A stretch of DNA of 64,000 bases, from NCBI GenBank assembly GCA_963808965.1, contig CAWEHU010000017.1, positions 1 through 64,000 of the forward strand, written 5' to 3'. Below are positions 33,083 through 42,159 of the stretch, one piece after another. The position numbers were made by a program, and so were the translations under genes. This DNA is from CAWEHU01 sp963808965. GTDB lineage: Bacteria; Pseudomonadota; Alphaproteobacteria; Acetobacterales; Acetobacteraceae. Numbering within the stretch: position 1 is the first letter of the stretch; each line of letters starts with the position of its first letter. The notes beneath the pieces were generated by a model. The model ran no database searches. It saw nothing but the letters and a program-made list of their open reading frames with translations, and was not told where the DNA came from.

Positions 33083-33206
33083 GAAAGTGCGGGCGAGCCC
33101 GGTCGCGAGGTCGTCGTCCGTCCAGTCGAGGGGCGTCGGCGCGAGCAGGTCGAGCCGCCGGCCGCTTGGCAACCGAACCCAGGCGCGGGCGGGGGATGTG
33201 TTGCGC
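33083..33206 (-). repeat. Leader repeat R, copy d, in a chimeric 91-codon frame (32942-33217)
   Basis: It matches copy a over 124 bp with about eight substitutions. The minus-strand frame from 33217 reads MAESRNTSPARAWVRLPSG, the HD start, to GLARTF, then switches to unrelated sequence (CLSRAIKDRLATAAREVDL) and ends overlapping the start of the orphan AbiE-type gene. The rest of 32946-33397 shows no gene that I can support. Confidence 0.8.
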
Positions 33207-33397
33207 GATTCAGCCAACCTTGGCTCTCCCTACGGGTCCTCTCGCTACCTCCGGCGGTGAGGAAACGTCGCTTTTTCTTGGGCTGCAGCAATTGCCTTCA
33301 TTATGCACCGGCATTACACAAAAACCATGGCTTTTTCAGGATGTCAGTTGCGGCCAAAACTGAACTTGCAATGAGCGCTGAAGAGGTGTGACCCAAC

Positions 33398-34873
33398 GTG
33401 ACACAGCAAGTGGCGAATTCGTCGGCCCTGTCTCCATCCGTCCGCAGCAAGACGAGTTCCCGGTGGGTTATCATGGGCCTGATCTTCGTGGTCTATACGC
33501 TTGTTGCCGCGGACCGCGCGAATATTGGCATCGTCCTGCCGTTCGTGAAGAAAGAATTCAGCATGACGAACACCGAATCCGGTGCCGTCATCAGCCTTTT
33601 CTTCATCGGGTATTCGTTGGCCCAGATTCCCTCCGGATTTCTCGTCAAGCGGTTCGGGGTGCGCGCGGTGTTTCCGCTGTTCATGGTCTTGACCTCCGCG
33701 TTCACGGCTCTTCTGGCCACGGCGTCATCGGCCCTGCAGATGAAATTGAACAGGCTCGCGCTTGGACATAGTGGAAGCGCCGCTTCCGGTGGCGATGCTA
33801 TCCACGATCAACCGCTGGTTCCCGTCAGTGGAGAAGGGAACGGCGGTGGGTATTTTTCTCGCAGCAGCAAAGTTCGGTCCGGTTCTGGTTCCTCCGCTCG
33901 GCGCCCTGATTATCACCTCGTTCGGATGGCAGTACGTCTACTACATCTGCGCCGCGCCGGGCGTGCTGTTGGCTACAGCCTGGTATGTTCTGGTCGCGAA
34001 TGACCCGGCAAGGAGTCGCTTCACCGTCGGCGTCCGAGGTCCAGCATATCACGTCGGAAACAGCCCCTCTTTGCTCCGGTTCAGGTCGGAAAGGAAGAAG
34101 GGGCAAGGTCGGTGCGGCGGCCCGATGGAAGTCGTTTCGCTGGCTCGACCGAATTATCCAAGGAGGCGTAATCGGTCCGATCTCGACCACGGCCGAGACA
34201 TTCAAGAATCGCCGAATGTCTGGGGGCTGGCAATCGCCTACCTACTCATGACGGGAATCATCAACGTTATCCTCGCGTGGCTGCCGACATACCTCACGAC
34301 AGTAAAGCAGCTGTCCATCATGAACGTCGGCTTCATCGCCTCGGCACCCTTCATCGGAGGCGTGCTCGGGAACCTACTCGGCGGGGTATTCTCTGACCGG
34401 GTGGTGGGAAAGCGGCGGAAGCCCACGATCATCATCACCGCGCTCTCCAGCGTGTTCATGATGTATGCGCTGATCCATGCGCCGAACCAGCCGCTTGCAC
34501 TGATCGTGCTACTCTTTTTCACGGGCCTGCTGCTTAATCTGGGCTATTCGTCCTTCACCGTGTATCCCGCCGGACTGACCACCAAGGAGACGTACCCTTC
34601 GCGGTGTCGATCGTAAACACCGGGGGGCAGGCAGGAGGCGCCGCACTTCCGTTCGTCACTGGGCTGATCCTCGACGCCTATAACTGGGACGCCGTGTTCC
34701 TGTTCCTGGCCGCGTCGTCGTTGGTCGCGCTGTTGGTGATCGCCTTCGTGGTCGAGCCGATCGAGAGTGGGGAGATGCACGCGCGCCGTCGCGCCGACGT
34801 AGGCTCCACGCGAGAATGTGTTCAAAAACTGCGGCAAGCTCTGCTTCGGTTCTTCAAGCGGCTCCGCAGGTGA
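33398..34873 (+). pseudogene. MFS transporter, ACS (anion:cation symporter) type, multiple frameshifts
   Basis: Pieces of one major facilitator protein in three frames. GTG at 33398 starts MTQQVANSS and gives TM1-3 (ADRANIGIVLPFVKKEFS, SLAQIPSGFLVKRFGVRAV). The frame then changes near 33755 (NRWFPSVEKGTAVGIF), near 34020 and near 34200 (two changes around the cytoplasmic loop), and near 34600 (NTGGQAGGAALPFVTG). Joined length is about 490, against 430-450 for the family. Such carriers import sugar acids or aromatic carboxylates. Four lesions are more than elsewhere in the window, so real decay is possible. Confidence 0.7.
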
Positions 34874-35135
34874 AATCCCGGCGTCCTTGCTCCGGTAGTG
34901 TTCAGTTTGAATTTCCGCAATGGGTGGATAGCGGTTGTAGAGGGTCTGCGGTCCTGAGGTCCGCTCTGCGCCCATTGCGGCTGGCAAATCGACAATATCA
35001 CCATCCCGAAAGCTGACGCGGCGGGCTCTCCTGGTTCGAGGCGACGGGCGGCGGCAAACCATCCTCGACCGCAATCAAAACTTTCGATAGCCACTGGGAC
35101 GCGCAGACAATGGCCATTGGGCGTCGCCTGACGTT
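34874..35135 (-). other. Decayed region, possible IS5-type transposase fragment
   Basis: There is no intact gene. One minus-strand frame reads DGDIVDLPAAMGAE and GPQTLYNRYPPIAE, which vaguely recalls the N-terminal DLP..G..QTVYNRF..W motif of IS5-family transposases, but there are no ends and no DDE residues. I record it as a weak suggestion only. Confidence 0.3.
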
Positions 35136-35524
35136 TCAGCCCGCAGCCGGCCTTGTTGGGCCGGAATAGATCAGCCCGCCAAGCACCGCCGCGACCAGCA
35201 GCAACGCCGGCACGTCGCCGAGCATATGCCCCATATGCGCACCGGGGCTGTAGGATTGGACCGCCATGATTAGCGCGTGCACAACACTCGACCAGATCGT
35301 GAAGTCGATCAGCGACCGATGTGCTGCGGGGTCGCGCGAGGCACGGATCAGGAATCTCCCGAGCGTTGCGTAGATGCCCACGATCATCAAGAAATAGTGC
35401 GAGGCGGCAGGCGGGCCGTCATGCCAAGCCCAACCCGACGGCCAGACGATCGCAGCGGGTAGACGAGGCAGAACGCGACACCGAATGCAATCAGCGCGAT
35501 CTGCAACAGTTTCAGGCGGGACAT
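35136..35524 (-). CDS. DUF6632-like small membrane protein (frameshift)
   Basis: About 129 residues with three to four membrane helices when joined: MSRLKLLQIALIAFGVAFCL from the ATG at 35524, then after a shift near 35455 HYFLMIVGIYATLGRFLI, TIWSSVVHALIMAVQSY and MLGDVPALLLVAAVLGGL. This pattern resembles the DUF6632 family of small membrane proteins of unknown function. The upstream interval 35525-35793 holds no gene that I can see. Confidence 0.6.
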
Positions 35525-35793
35525 GGACGTTCCTTCCTTCGGTGAGCGAACGCGCCCTGTCGGGGGTGAGGGTAGGTAAGTCCAGCCTGAGTGTGTAACG
35601 TATCGTGCTCCGATGTCCGCTTCGGTGTATAGGCCTCCCAGAACGGGACAGTTTGAAATCGGCTAAGACCGGACCTCGGACGGACAGCAGCGTAGGTTCT
35701 GTTAAGGGTCGGAAGCCGAAACCTAAACTGCGACACTACCCTTGCTCCGGCACTCCATAACGCTCAGAGATAGAATAGGAACATTGGCCGGCA

Positions 35794-36330
35794 TCAGTGC
35801 GCCCCCTTGCCCGTGATGCGATCCATCAGCGCGAGCAACACGCCGGAGACAACAAACGCCATGTGGATGCCGAGCAGCCACCCGAGCTGCCGGTCGCTCA
35901 GGTGATCCACGTTCATGAACCCCTCCAGCAGGTGAATCGCCGAGATCGCGACGATGGAGGCCATCAGCTTCAGCTTCAGATCGCCGAAGCCGATTCGCCC
36001 CATCCACGCCAGCCGCTCCTCATGGCCGCCGATGTCCAGCCGCGAGACGAAGGTCTCATAACCGCCGAGGATGACCATCAGGAGCAGGTTAGCCATTAGC
36101 GACAGGTCGATGAGGGAAAGGATTCCGACCGTGATCTCCTCGCCGCCCGCCGTAACCGCGTGCACGAACAAGTAGAGGGCATTCAGCACGAATTTCACCA
36201 GCAGCACGAAGAGACACGCGGCGAGGCCGAGATAGAACGGCGCGAGCAGCCAACGGCTGCCGAAGATCGCACGCTCGAACAGGCGCTGCGTCCGCAACGC
36301 GGCGGAGACCGGTTGCAACTCCTCGTTCAT
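35794..36330 (-). CDS. YqhA / UPF0114 family membrane protein
   Basis: A 178-residue protein of the YqhA (TIGR00645, UPF0114) family with four membrane helices: SRWLLAPFYLGLAACLFVLL, SLIDLSLMANLLLMVILGGYETFVS, KLKLMASIVAISAIHLLEGF and a C-terminal helix. Its function is unknown. It starts 4 bp after the AlgX-like gene and is probably co-transcribed with the O-acetylation pair. Confidence 0.88.
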   Translation of the reverse strand: MNEELQPVSAALRTQRLFERAIFGSRWLLAPFYLGLAACLFVLLVKFVLNALYLFVHAVTAGGEEITVGILSLIDLSLMANLLLMVILGGYETFVSRLDIGGHEERLAWMGRIGFGDLKLKLMASIVAISAIHLLEGFMNVDHLSDRQLGWLLGIHMAFVVSGVLLALMDRITGKGAH

Positions 36331-36334
36331 CCCC

Positions 36335-37558
36335 TCACCGATTGGCGGCCGTGCTGGACTGGCCCGCGATCATCTTCAGCAGCTGCACGCCGTGCGCCGT
36401 GCGCGGCAGCACCGCCTCGTTCTCCTCGAAGATCATCACGTCGAGATTTTCGAGAAGAGCCTCCCTCCGCTCCTCCGCATCCACGGCCAGCGGTTTCGCG
36501 GTGCCGCCCGGATAACGGAAGTGCTTGAGGTCCCAATAGAACCAGTCGCTGATCTCGGGAGGGCAGGCAATCGCCGCGAGCGCATCGTCGAGCTCGAACA
36601 GGAAGCTGCCGCCGACCTCGGTGATGCGTGCCGGCCGGCAGGACGCGGGCGGGACGGAATGGAAGGTGACGACCGGGACCTCGTAATGCGTGTCGGGCCA
36701 CATGAGGTTCAAAATCTCGATCAGGTCGCGATCCGAGCCCTGCGGCTTGAACGAGCGTTCCCAGGTGAGGGTGAACGGGGTCAGGATCGGCGATTCATGC
36801 AGCGCGTTGAGTTTGTCCGTGAGCGCCTGCGCGGCGAGCCCGGCCGCGAGCATGTTCCAATGAATGCCGCCGCGCGGGAACATGGAGATCGGATACGATT
36901 CGCGGGCCTCCGCGATCAGCGTGGCCGCGTCGAGATAGTGAACGCCGTTCCGGTCGAGCATCTGCCGGTAGACGGCGACCTTGTGCTGCCGGTCATACGG
37001 TTTGGAGGGGCAGTTCAGCCCCGCCGGTAACGCCTCGGGATAGATTGCGGGCTTGGACGGGGTGATCACGTACAGAAAAATTTTCCCGCGCGCCTCGAAG
37101 AAATCCTGCATCTCCCGAATTTTTTCGGCCCAGGCCTCCGCCTCCGGCGTGAAACGCGTCAGGTCGCGCGAGCAATAGTCGTCCAGGTACTCCTTCTGGA
37201 ACAGCTGACGGTCGCGGCCGACGATGACATTCGGCGCGGCGGACATGCCCAGCAGCGAATAATAGATCTGGTTCTTCCAGTGGATCGCCGGCCGGTAGAT
37301 CGGCGATAGCGTGCCGATCACGTGCGACACGTGCGACTGGAACTTGTAGCTGAGCAGGCTCTCCATCGACAGATCCGGCGCGGCGTCCTGGAACACGCCG
37401 GCGATCGTATTGTTGGTGCGAAAGCGCAGTTTCGGAATCAGCTCGCCAACCGTGGTGTTCCAGGTGAGATACGCCCAGGACGCAAACAAGATTGCGGCAC
37501 CGATGAGGGCCGGGATGTGAGCCGGTTTGAGCCAGCGGCGAATGGACGAGAGCCGCAT
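36335..37558 (-). CDS. AlgX/AlgJ-like SGNH O-acetyltransferase partner
   Basis: A 407-residue protein with one N-terminal membrane helix (IPALIGAAILFASWAYL), then an SGNH-hydrolase-like periplasmic domain as in AlgX/AlgJ (PF16822). Visible features are YVITPSKPAIYPE and the late catalytic-type SMFPRGGIHWNMLAAG (Asp/His region). With the adjacent MBOAT protein it forms the standard pair that moves acetyl from the cytoplasm and adds it to an extracytoplasmic polymer. No polysaccharide synthase is nearby, so the acceptor is unknown. The next gene upstream is the MBOAT, separated by 1 bp. Confidence 0.75.
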   Translation of the reverse strand: MRLSSIRRWLKPAHIPALIGAAILFASWAYLTWNTTVGELIPKLRFRTNNTIAGVFQDAAPDLSMESLLSYKFQSHVSHVIGTLSPIYRPAIHWKNQIYYSLLGMSAAPNVIVGRDRQLFQKEYLDDYCSRDLTRFTPEAEAWAEKIREMQDFFEARGKIFLYVITPSKPAIYPEALPAGLNCPSKPYDRQHKVAVYRQMLDRNGVHYLDAATLIAEARESYPISMFPRGGIHWNMLAAGLAAQALTDKLNALHESPILTPFTLTWERSFKPQGSDRDLIEILNLMWPDTHYEVPVVTFHSVPPASCRPARITEVGGSFLFELDDALAAIACPPEISDWFYWDLKHFRYPGGTAKPLAVDAEERREALLENLDVMIFEENEAVLPRTAHGVQLLKMIAGQSSTAANR

Positions 37559-37559
37559 G

Positions 37560-38987
37560 TCAGAAGCGGAAATAGAGGAAGGGAGTGAACGGATCGGCGA
37601 CCGCCTTTCCCACGGCGACGACGAAAAGCAGCGAGAGCGCGGTCTGCACGGCGATACCCCGCGCCGGCCCGTTCGCCACCCAGTCGCGCAGCCGGTCGAA
37701 CCCGGGCAGACGCGGCACCACGCACACGAAGGCGGCGATCGCGGCGGCGATGGTCATATCCGGGGTGATGAAGATCGGGGCCTTGCCCGAGGCGAGGCCG
37801 GGTTGGGCCATCGCCGCGAAGAACTCGCCCGCCTGCTGGAGCGAATGAGCGCGGAACACGGTCCAGCCCACCATCACGACGGCGAAGGTGAAAAGATTGG
37901 CGGTCCAGCGCGGCAGACGGTCGAGCAACCGGAGCAGAAACAGCTTCTCCAGCACGAGAAACAGGCCGTTATAGGCACCCCAGGCGATGTAGGTCCACGC
38001 CGCGCCGTGCCACAGGCCGGAGGCCAGGAAGCAGAGCCAGAGGTTGAGATAACGCCGGCTGGGCTTCACGCGGTTGCCGCCGAGCGGCACGTACATGTAC
38101 TCGCGGATCCAGGTTGACAGCGAGATGTGCCAGCGTCGCCAGAATTCGGTGATGCTGCACGCGATGTAGGGCATGTTGAAGTTCTCGAACAGGCGGAAGC
38201 CCAGCATCCGCGCGAGCCCGATGGCCATGTCCGAATAGGCGGAGAAGTCGAAATAGATCTGGAACGTGAAGAAGATGATTCCCCACCATGCCTCGGCGAA
38301 CCCGATCGTGCCGGAAGGGGCGGCGAAGATCATGTCCGCCCCGCGGGCGAGCGTGTCGGCGATGATGGTCTTCTTCACCACGCCCAGCATGAAGCGGAGC
38401 AGACCGGCGGAGAAATCGTCGAAGTTCGCCTTCGGCAACCGCATGAGCTGGGCTTCGATCTCGTGGTATTTGATGATCGGTCCGGCCAGCAGCTTGGGGA
38501 AGAAGAACACGTAGATGAGGTACGTGAACAGGTTGCGCGCCGGCCGGCTGACCCGGCGATAGACGTCCACCAGATAGGTGATCTTCTCAAAAACGACGAA
38601 GGAGACGCCGACGGGCAGGGCGATCAGCGGGTTCTGTAGCGCCGCGACGGAAAAGCCCGACAGCACGACGTTCAGGTTGTCGAGGAAGAAATGCGTATAT
38701 TTGAAATGAACGAGCAAGGCGAGATTCAGCACGACGCCGAGCGCGAGCAACAGCTTGGCCGAACGGGAGCCCCGTTCCATCCGGTCCATGCGCCCGGCGA
38801 TTACCCAATCGATCGCCGCCGAGCCAAGCACGAGCAGCGGAAAAAGCGGATCGCTCCATTCATAGAAGGCGAAGCTGCCGAGAAGGATTATGCCGCCGCG
38901 CAGCCAATATCGCCGCTCGCCCAGCAAATAGAGCAGGTAGAAGCTCGGAAAGAAGACGAACAGGAATAACGGCTCGTAGAACAGCAT
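37560..38987 (-). CDS. MBOAT family O-acyltransferase (AlgI-like)
   Basis: A 475-residue multi-pass protein of the MBOAT/AlgI class. Signature regions are FEKITYLVDVYR, FFPKLLAGPIIKYHEIEAQL, FRLFENFNMPYIACSITEFWRRWHISLSTW and LWHGAAWTYIAWG, with the near-invariant histidine in the latter. It transfers acyl groups across the membrane. The gene is directly upstream of the AlgX-like gene. The start at 38987 begins MLFYEPLFLFVFFP, the usual AlgI opening. Confidence 0.92.
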   Translation of the reverse strand: MLFYEPLFLFVFFPSFYLLYLLGERRYWLRGGIILLGSFAFYEWSDPLFPLLVLGSAAIDWVIAGRMDRMERGSRSAKLLLALGVVLNLALLVHFKYTHFFLDNLNVVLSGFSVAALQNPLIALPVGVSFVVFEKITYLVDVYRRVSRPARNLFTYLIYVFFFPKLLAGPIIKYHEIEAQLMRLPKANFDDFSAGLLRFMLGVVKKTIIADTLARGADMIFAAPSGTIGFAEAWWGIIFFTFQIYFDFSAYSDMAIGLARMLGFRLFENFNMPYIACSITEFWRRWHISLSTWIREYMYVPLGGNRVKPSRRYLNLWLCFLASGLWHGAAWTYIAWGAYNGLFLVLEKLFLLRLLDRLPRWTANLFTFAVVMVGWTVFRAHSLQQAGEFFAAMAQPGLASGKAPIFITPDMTIAAAIAAFVCVVPRLPGFDRLRDWVANGPARGIAVQTALSLLFVVAVGKAVADPFTPFLYFRF

Positions 38988-39106
38988 CCAGCGGAGGTCC
39001 GGTCCGATTTTGCTCCGGCGTTGGATTCGTGCTGCTGCCGGCCGATTTCCGCGGGTCTATACGGGATGCCGCCGAGCCTGCCAAGAAATTCGGCCGGGGG
39101 GCAGGT

Positions 39107-39550
39107 TCACGCTGTCTGCAAGGCGGCCACTTCGCGGATCTTGCGCGCCATCGCGGCAATGCCGTTGCCCCGGTTGGTGGAGAGAGCCTCCAGCAATCCG
39201 AGGTCCTTCAGGAAGACGGGGTCGGTCTCCAGGATCTCGTCGGGCCTCCGGCCGGAATAGACCCGGAGCAGGAGCGCGATCAGCCCGGAGACGATGGCCG
39301 CGTCCGAGATCCCGGCGAGATAGAGCCGCCCATCCCGGAGTGCCGCCTCCATCCAGACCCGGCTCTGGCATCCGGGCACCCGATGCGCGTCGTCGGTCCA
39401 TTCGTCGGGAAAGGGGGGCAGCTTACGGCCGAGCTCGATGATGTACTGATAGCGGTCCATCCAGTCGTCGAAAACGCCGAGCTCGTCCCCGATCGCGGCG
39501 ACGGCCTCGGCAGCGGTCGCCTCCTCGGGGCGGACGAAGGGATCGGACAT
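39107..39550 (-). CDS. sufE: SufE-family cysteine desulfurase activator
   Basis: A 147-residue SufE, sulfur acceptor that receives persulfide sulfur from SufS for Fe-S cluster assembly. The active cysteine is C61 in HRVPGCQSRVW; the C-terminal helices (GLLEALSTNRGNGIAAMARKI) are normal. No suf operon accompanies it, which is common in alphaproteobacteria for the stand-alone copy. It is followed after 119 bp by the MBOAT gene on the same strand. Confidence 0.92.
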   Translation of the reverse strand: MSDPFVRPEEATAAEAVAAIGDELGVFDDWMDRYQYIIELGRKLPPFPDEWTDDAHRVPGCQSRVWMEAALRDGRLYLAGISDAAIVSGLIALLLRVYSGRRPDEILETDPVFLKDLGLLEALSTNRGNGIAAMARKIREVAALQTA

Positions 39551-39581
39551 GCAGGGGATGTGCGGACCGGGCGGAGCCGCG

Positions 39582-39965
39582 TCAAGGCTGCGGTACGGCG
39601 TGGGTGCGGACCCAATCCGTGAAGTCCTCGTCAGAGAGGTCCCGTGCGGCCATGCGCAAGGTCATGATCACGGCATCAGCGTCGCTGACCGGGAAGTCGA
39701 TCCCGTTTAGCGCGAGGAACGTCTCCAAGGCGACATAGGCGGTCCGCTTGTTCCCGTCGATGAACGGGTGATTGCGGGCGAGAGCCAAGGCGTAGAGGGC
39801 GGCAAGCTCCGCGACGTCTGGCTCCGCGTACCCGGCCAGATTGAGCGGGCGGGCGAGCGCGCTCTCCAACAGCCCTTCGTCGCGCAGGCCGGCCGCGCCG
39901 CCATGCTCGGCCAGTTGTTCGTCGTGAATAGCGAGGACGAGTTCGCGCGAGAGCCAAACCGTCAC
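39582..39965 (-). CDS. Doc/Fic death-on-curing toxin
   Basis: A 127-residue Doc-family toxin with the Fic-type motif HPFIDGNKR at 66-74. Doc proteins phosphorylate EF-Tu and halt translation. It starts by a four-base overlap (ATGA) with the antitoxin gene just upstream, the order antitoxin then toxin. It lies between SufE and the hslVU pair, an otherwise housekeeping stretch, so it is a small insertion there. Confidence 0.9.
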   Translation of the reverse strand: MTVWLSRELVLAIHDEQLAEHGGAAGLRDEGLLESALARPLNLAGYAEPDVAELAALYALALARNHPFIDGNKRTAYVALETFLALNGIDFPVSDADAVIMTLRMAARDLSDEDFTDWVRTHAVPQP

Positions 39966-40186
39966 TTCGCCAACTCGCGCAGGACGGCGCGGCGCTTCTT
40001 CATGATCCGCCGCGCCACCTCCATCTGCGCCTCGAATTCGGCATCCGCCGTGGTGAGCCGCAGCCCATCCGGCATCTCCACCGCGTACAGGGTGTCGCCC
40101 TTCTGCACTCCGAGCTTCACCAGGAGCTCCTTGGGCAGGATCACCCCGACCGAATTGCCGATGCTGGTCAGCTTTAATGCCGTCAT
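39962..40186 (-). CDS. AbrB/MazE-like antitoxin of the Doc pair
   Basis: A 74-residue AbrB/SpoVT-type DNA-binding protein (MTALKLTSIGNSVGVILPKELL, KGDTLYAVEMPDG) with a helical tail AEFEAQMEVARRIMKKRR that probably holds the toxin. It is the antitoxin of the downstream Doc and presumably represses their shared promoter. Start at 40186; the three residues before it (MGS) are possible. Confidence 0.85.
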   Translation of the reverse strand: MTALKLTSIGNSVGVILPKELLVKLGVQKGDTLYAVEMPDGLRLTTADAEFEAQMEVARRIMKKRRAVLRELAK

Positions 40187-40233
40187 GGAACCCACCTCCG
40201 GGCTTCAGTTATAACCCATGTGGGAACCAGGCG

Positions 40234-41562
40234 CTACAGAATGAAGCGGCTCAGATCCCCTTTCTGGGCCAGCGGCGCGACACGCTCGTTCACGTAGGCG
40301 GCATCCACCGTGATCGTCTCGCCACCCCGGTCGGTCGCGGTGAAGCTGATCTCCTCGAGCAGGCGTTCGAGCACCGTGTGCAGCCGCCGGGCGCCGATGT
40401 TCTCGACCCGGTCGTTGATGTCCGCGGCCAGTTCGGCCAGTGCGTCGATCGCATCGTCCGTGAACTCCAGCGTCACCGCTTCGGTGCCCAGCAGAGCCGC
40501 ATATTGCTTGATCAACGAGTGCTCGGGCTCGGTCAGAATGCGGCGGAGGTCGTCGCGGGAGAGGGGGGCCAACTCCACCCGGATCGGCAACCGCCCCTGC
40601 AGCTCGGGCAAGAGATCCGCGGGTTTCGCCAGATGGAAGGCGCCCGACGCGATGAACAGGACATGGTCGGTCTTGACGGTCCCGTATTTCGTGCTGACCG
40701 TCGTTCCCTCGATCAGCGGCAGCAGGTCACGTTGCACGCCCTCGCGCGACACGTCGCCGCCCCGGAACCCGCCCTCCATGGTGCGCGCGCAGATCTTGTC
40801 GATCTCGTCGATGAAGACGATGCCGTTGTTCTCGGCGTGCGCGACCGCGTCCTTGGTGAGCCGGTCGTTGTCGAGCAGCCGATCCGCCTCCTCGCGCTCG
40901 AGCGCCCGGCGGGCCGCCTCGACCGTCATGCGCCGCTGCTGGGCGGGGCGGCCGCCGAACATGCCTTTCATCATCTCGCCGAGATTGATCATCTGCCCGG
41001 GCGGCATCCCCGGAATGTCGAGCTGGCCGATCGGGAGGCCGCTCGCAGGCTCGCTGACCGAGATGTCGATCTCCTTCTGCTCGAATTCGCCGTTCCGGAG
41101 CATCCGGCGGAACTTGGAGCGGGTATCAGCCGCCGCGCCCTCGCCGACGAGGGCGGTGATCAGTCGCTCCTCGGCCGCCAGTTCCGCCTTCGCCTGAACT
41201 TCCTTGCGGCTCGCGTCCCGCAGCATGTTGATGCTGACCTCGACCAGGTCGCGGACGATGCTCTCCACGTCACGTCCTACGTAACCGACTTCGGTGAACT
41301 TGGTCGCTTCCACCTTCAGGAACGGCGCCTGGGCGAGCTTGGCCAAACGCCGCGCGATCTCGGTCTTGCCGCAGCCAGTCGGGCCGATCATGAGAATGTT
41401 CTTGGGCACGACCTCCTCGCGAATCGCCTCGGGCAAACGCTGGCGACGCCAGCGGTTGCGGAGCGCGATCGCAACGGCGCGCTTGGCGTCGTTCTGGCCG
41501 ACGATGAAGCGGTCGAGCTCGGAGACGATCTCTCGCGGCGAATAGGTCGGAACTTCCATCAA
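40234..41562 (-). CDS. hslU: ATP-dependent protease ATPase subunit HslU
   Basis: A 442-residue AAA+ unfoldase of the HslUV protease. The Walker A is at 60-67 (GPTGCGKT), the HslU-specific insert (I domain) lies between about 110 and 245, Walker B is VFIDEIDK, and the C-terminus ends DLSRFIL, the tail that docks into HslV. Its ATG overlaps the hslV stop by four bases, so the pair is co-translated. Confidence 0.95.
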   Translation of the reverse strand: MMEVPTYSPREIVSELDRFIVGQNDAKRAVAIALRNRWRRQRLPEAIREEVVPKNILMIGPTGCGKTEIARRLAKLAQAPFLKVEATKFTEVGYVGRDVESIVRDLVEVSINMLRDASRKEVQAKAELAAEERLITALVGEGAAADTRSKFRRMLRNGEFEQKEIDISVSEPASGLPIGQLDIPGMPPGQMINLGEMMKGMFGGRPAQQRRMTVEAARRALEREEADRLLDNDRLTKDAVAHAENNGIVFIDEIDKICARTMEGGFRGGDVSREGVQRDLLPLIEGTTVSTKYGTVKTDHVLFIASGAFHLAKPADLLPELQGRLPIRVELAPLSRDDLRRILTEPEHSLIKQYAALLGTEAVTLEFTDDAIDALAELAADINDRVENIGARRLHTVLERLLEEISFTATDRGGETITVDAAYVNERVAPLAQKGDLSRFIL

Positions 41563-42125
41563 ATGGTCTCTACGATGACGTTGTTGTTCGTGTAGACGCA
41601 GATCTCGGCGGCGATCTTCATGGCGCGACGCGCGATCTCCTCGGCGGACAAGCCGGAATTCTCGATCAACGCCCGGGCCGCCGCCAGGGCGTAGTTGCCG
41701 CCCGAGCCGATGGCGATCACGCCATCCTCCGGCTCCAGCACGTCACCGGTGCCGGTGAGTGTGAAACTCCGGTCCTTGTCGGCGACCGCCATCATCGCTT
41801 CGAGCCGCCGCAAATAGCGGTCGGTCCGCCAGTCCTTCGCCAATTCGACGCAGGCGCGCTCGAGCTGGCCGGGGAATCGCTCCAGCTTGGCCTCGAGCCG
41901 CTCCAGCAGCGTGAAGGCGTCCGCCGTCGCACCGGCGAAGCCCGCGAGCACGGCGCCACCCGCGCCTATGCGGCGCACTTTCCGGGCGTTGCCCTTCACC
42001 ACCGTTTGACCAAGGCTGACCTGACCGTCTCCGGCCATGGCGACGCGCCCCTCACGGCGGACGCACAGGATCGTCGTCCCGTGCCAGCCGACGGGGTCGT
42101 GAAGGGAAGGGGGGGTGTTCTGCAT
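41559..42125 (-). CDS. hslV: ATP-dependent protease peptidase subunit HslV
   Basis: A 188-residue proteasome-like peptidase. The catalytic N-terminal Thr follows a short propeptide (WHGTTILCVRR), and GDGQVSLGQTVVKGNARKVRR, GFAGATADAFTLLERLE and YALAAARAL are typical. I start at the ATG at 42125 (MQNTPPSLHD): the longer in-frame start at 42158 would lie inside the heat-shock promoter candidate and has no support. It is the first gene of hslVU. Confidence 0.93.
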   Translation of the reverse strand: MQNTPPSLHDPVGWHGTTILCVRREGRVAMAGDGQVSLGQTVVKGNARKVRRIGAGGAVLAGFAGATADAFTLLERLEAKLERFPGQLERACVELAKDWRTDRYLRRLEAMMAVADKDRSFTLTGTGDVLEPEDGVIAIGSGGNYALAAARALIENSGLSAEEIARRAMKIAAEICVYTNNNVIVETI

Positions 42126-42134
42126 AGCCGCGGT

Positions 42135-42159
42135 AGATGGCGCGGCCTCCAGGTTCAAG
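42135..42159 (-). promoter_or_regulatory. Sigma-32-type heat-shock promoter candidate for hslVU
   Basis: On the minus strand CTTGAA (42159-42154) is followed after 11 nt by CGCCATCT (42142-42135), close to the sigma-32 consensus CTTGAA and CCCCATNT. It lies directly upstream of hslV. Transcription would begin only a few bases before the ATG at 42125, giving a very short leader. Confidence 0.4.
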
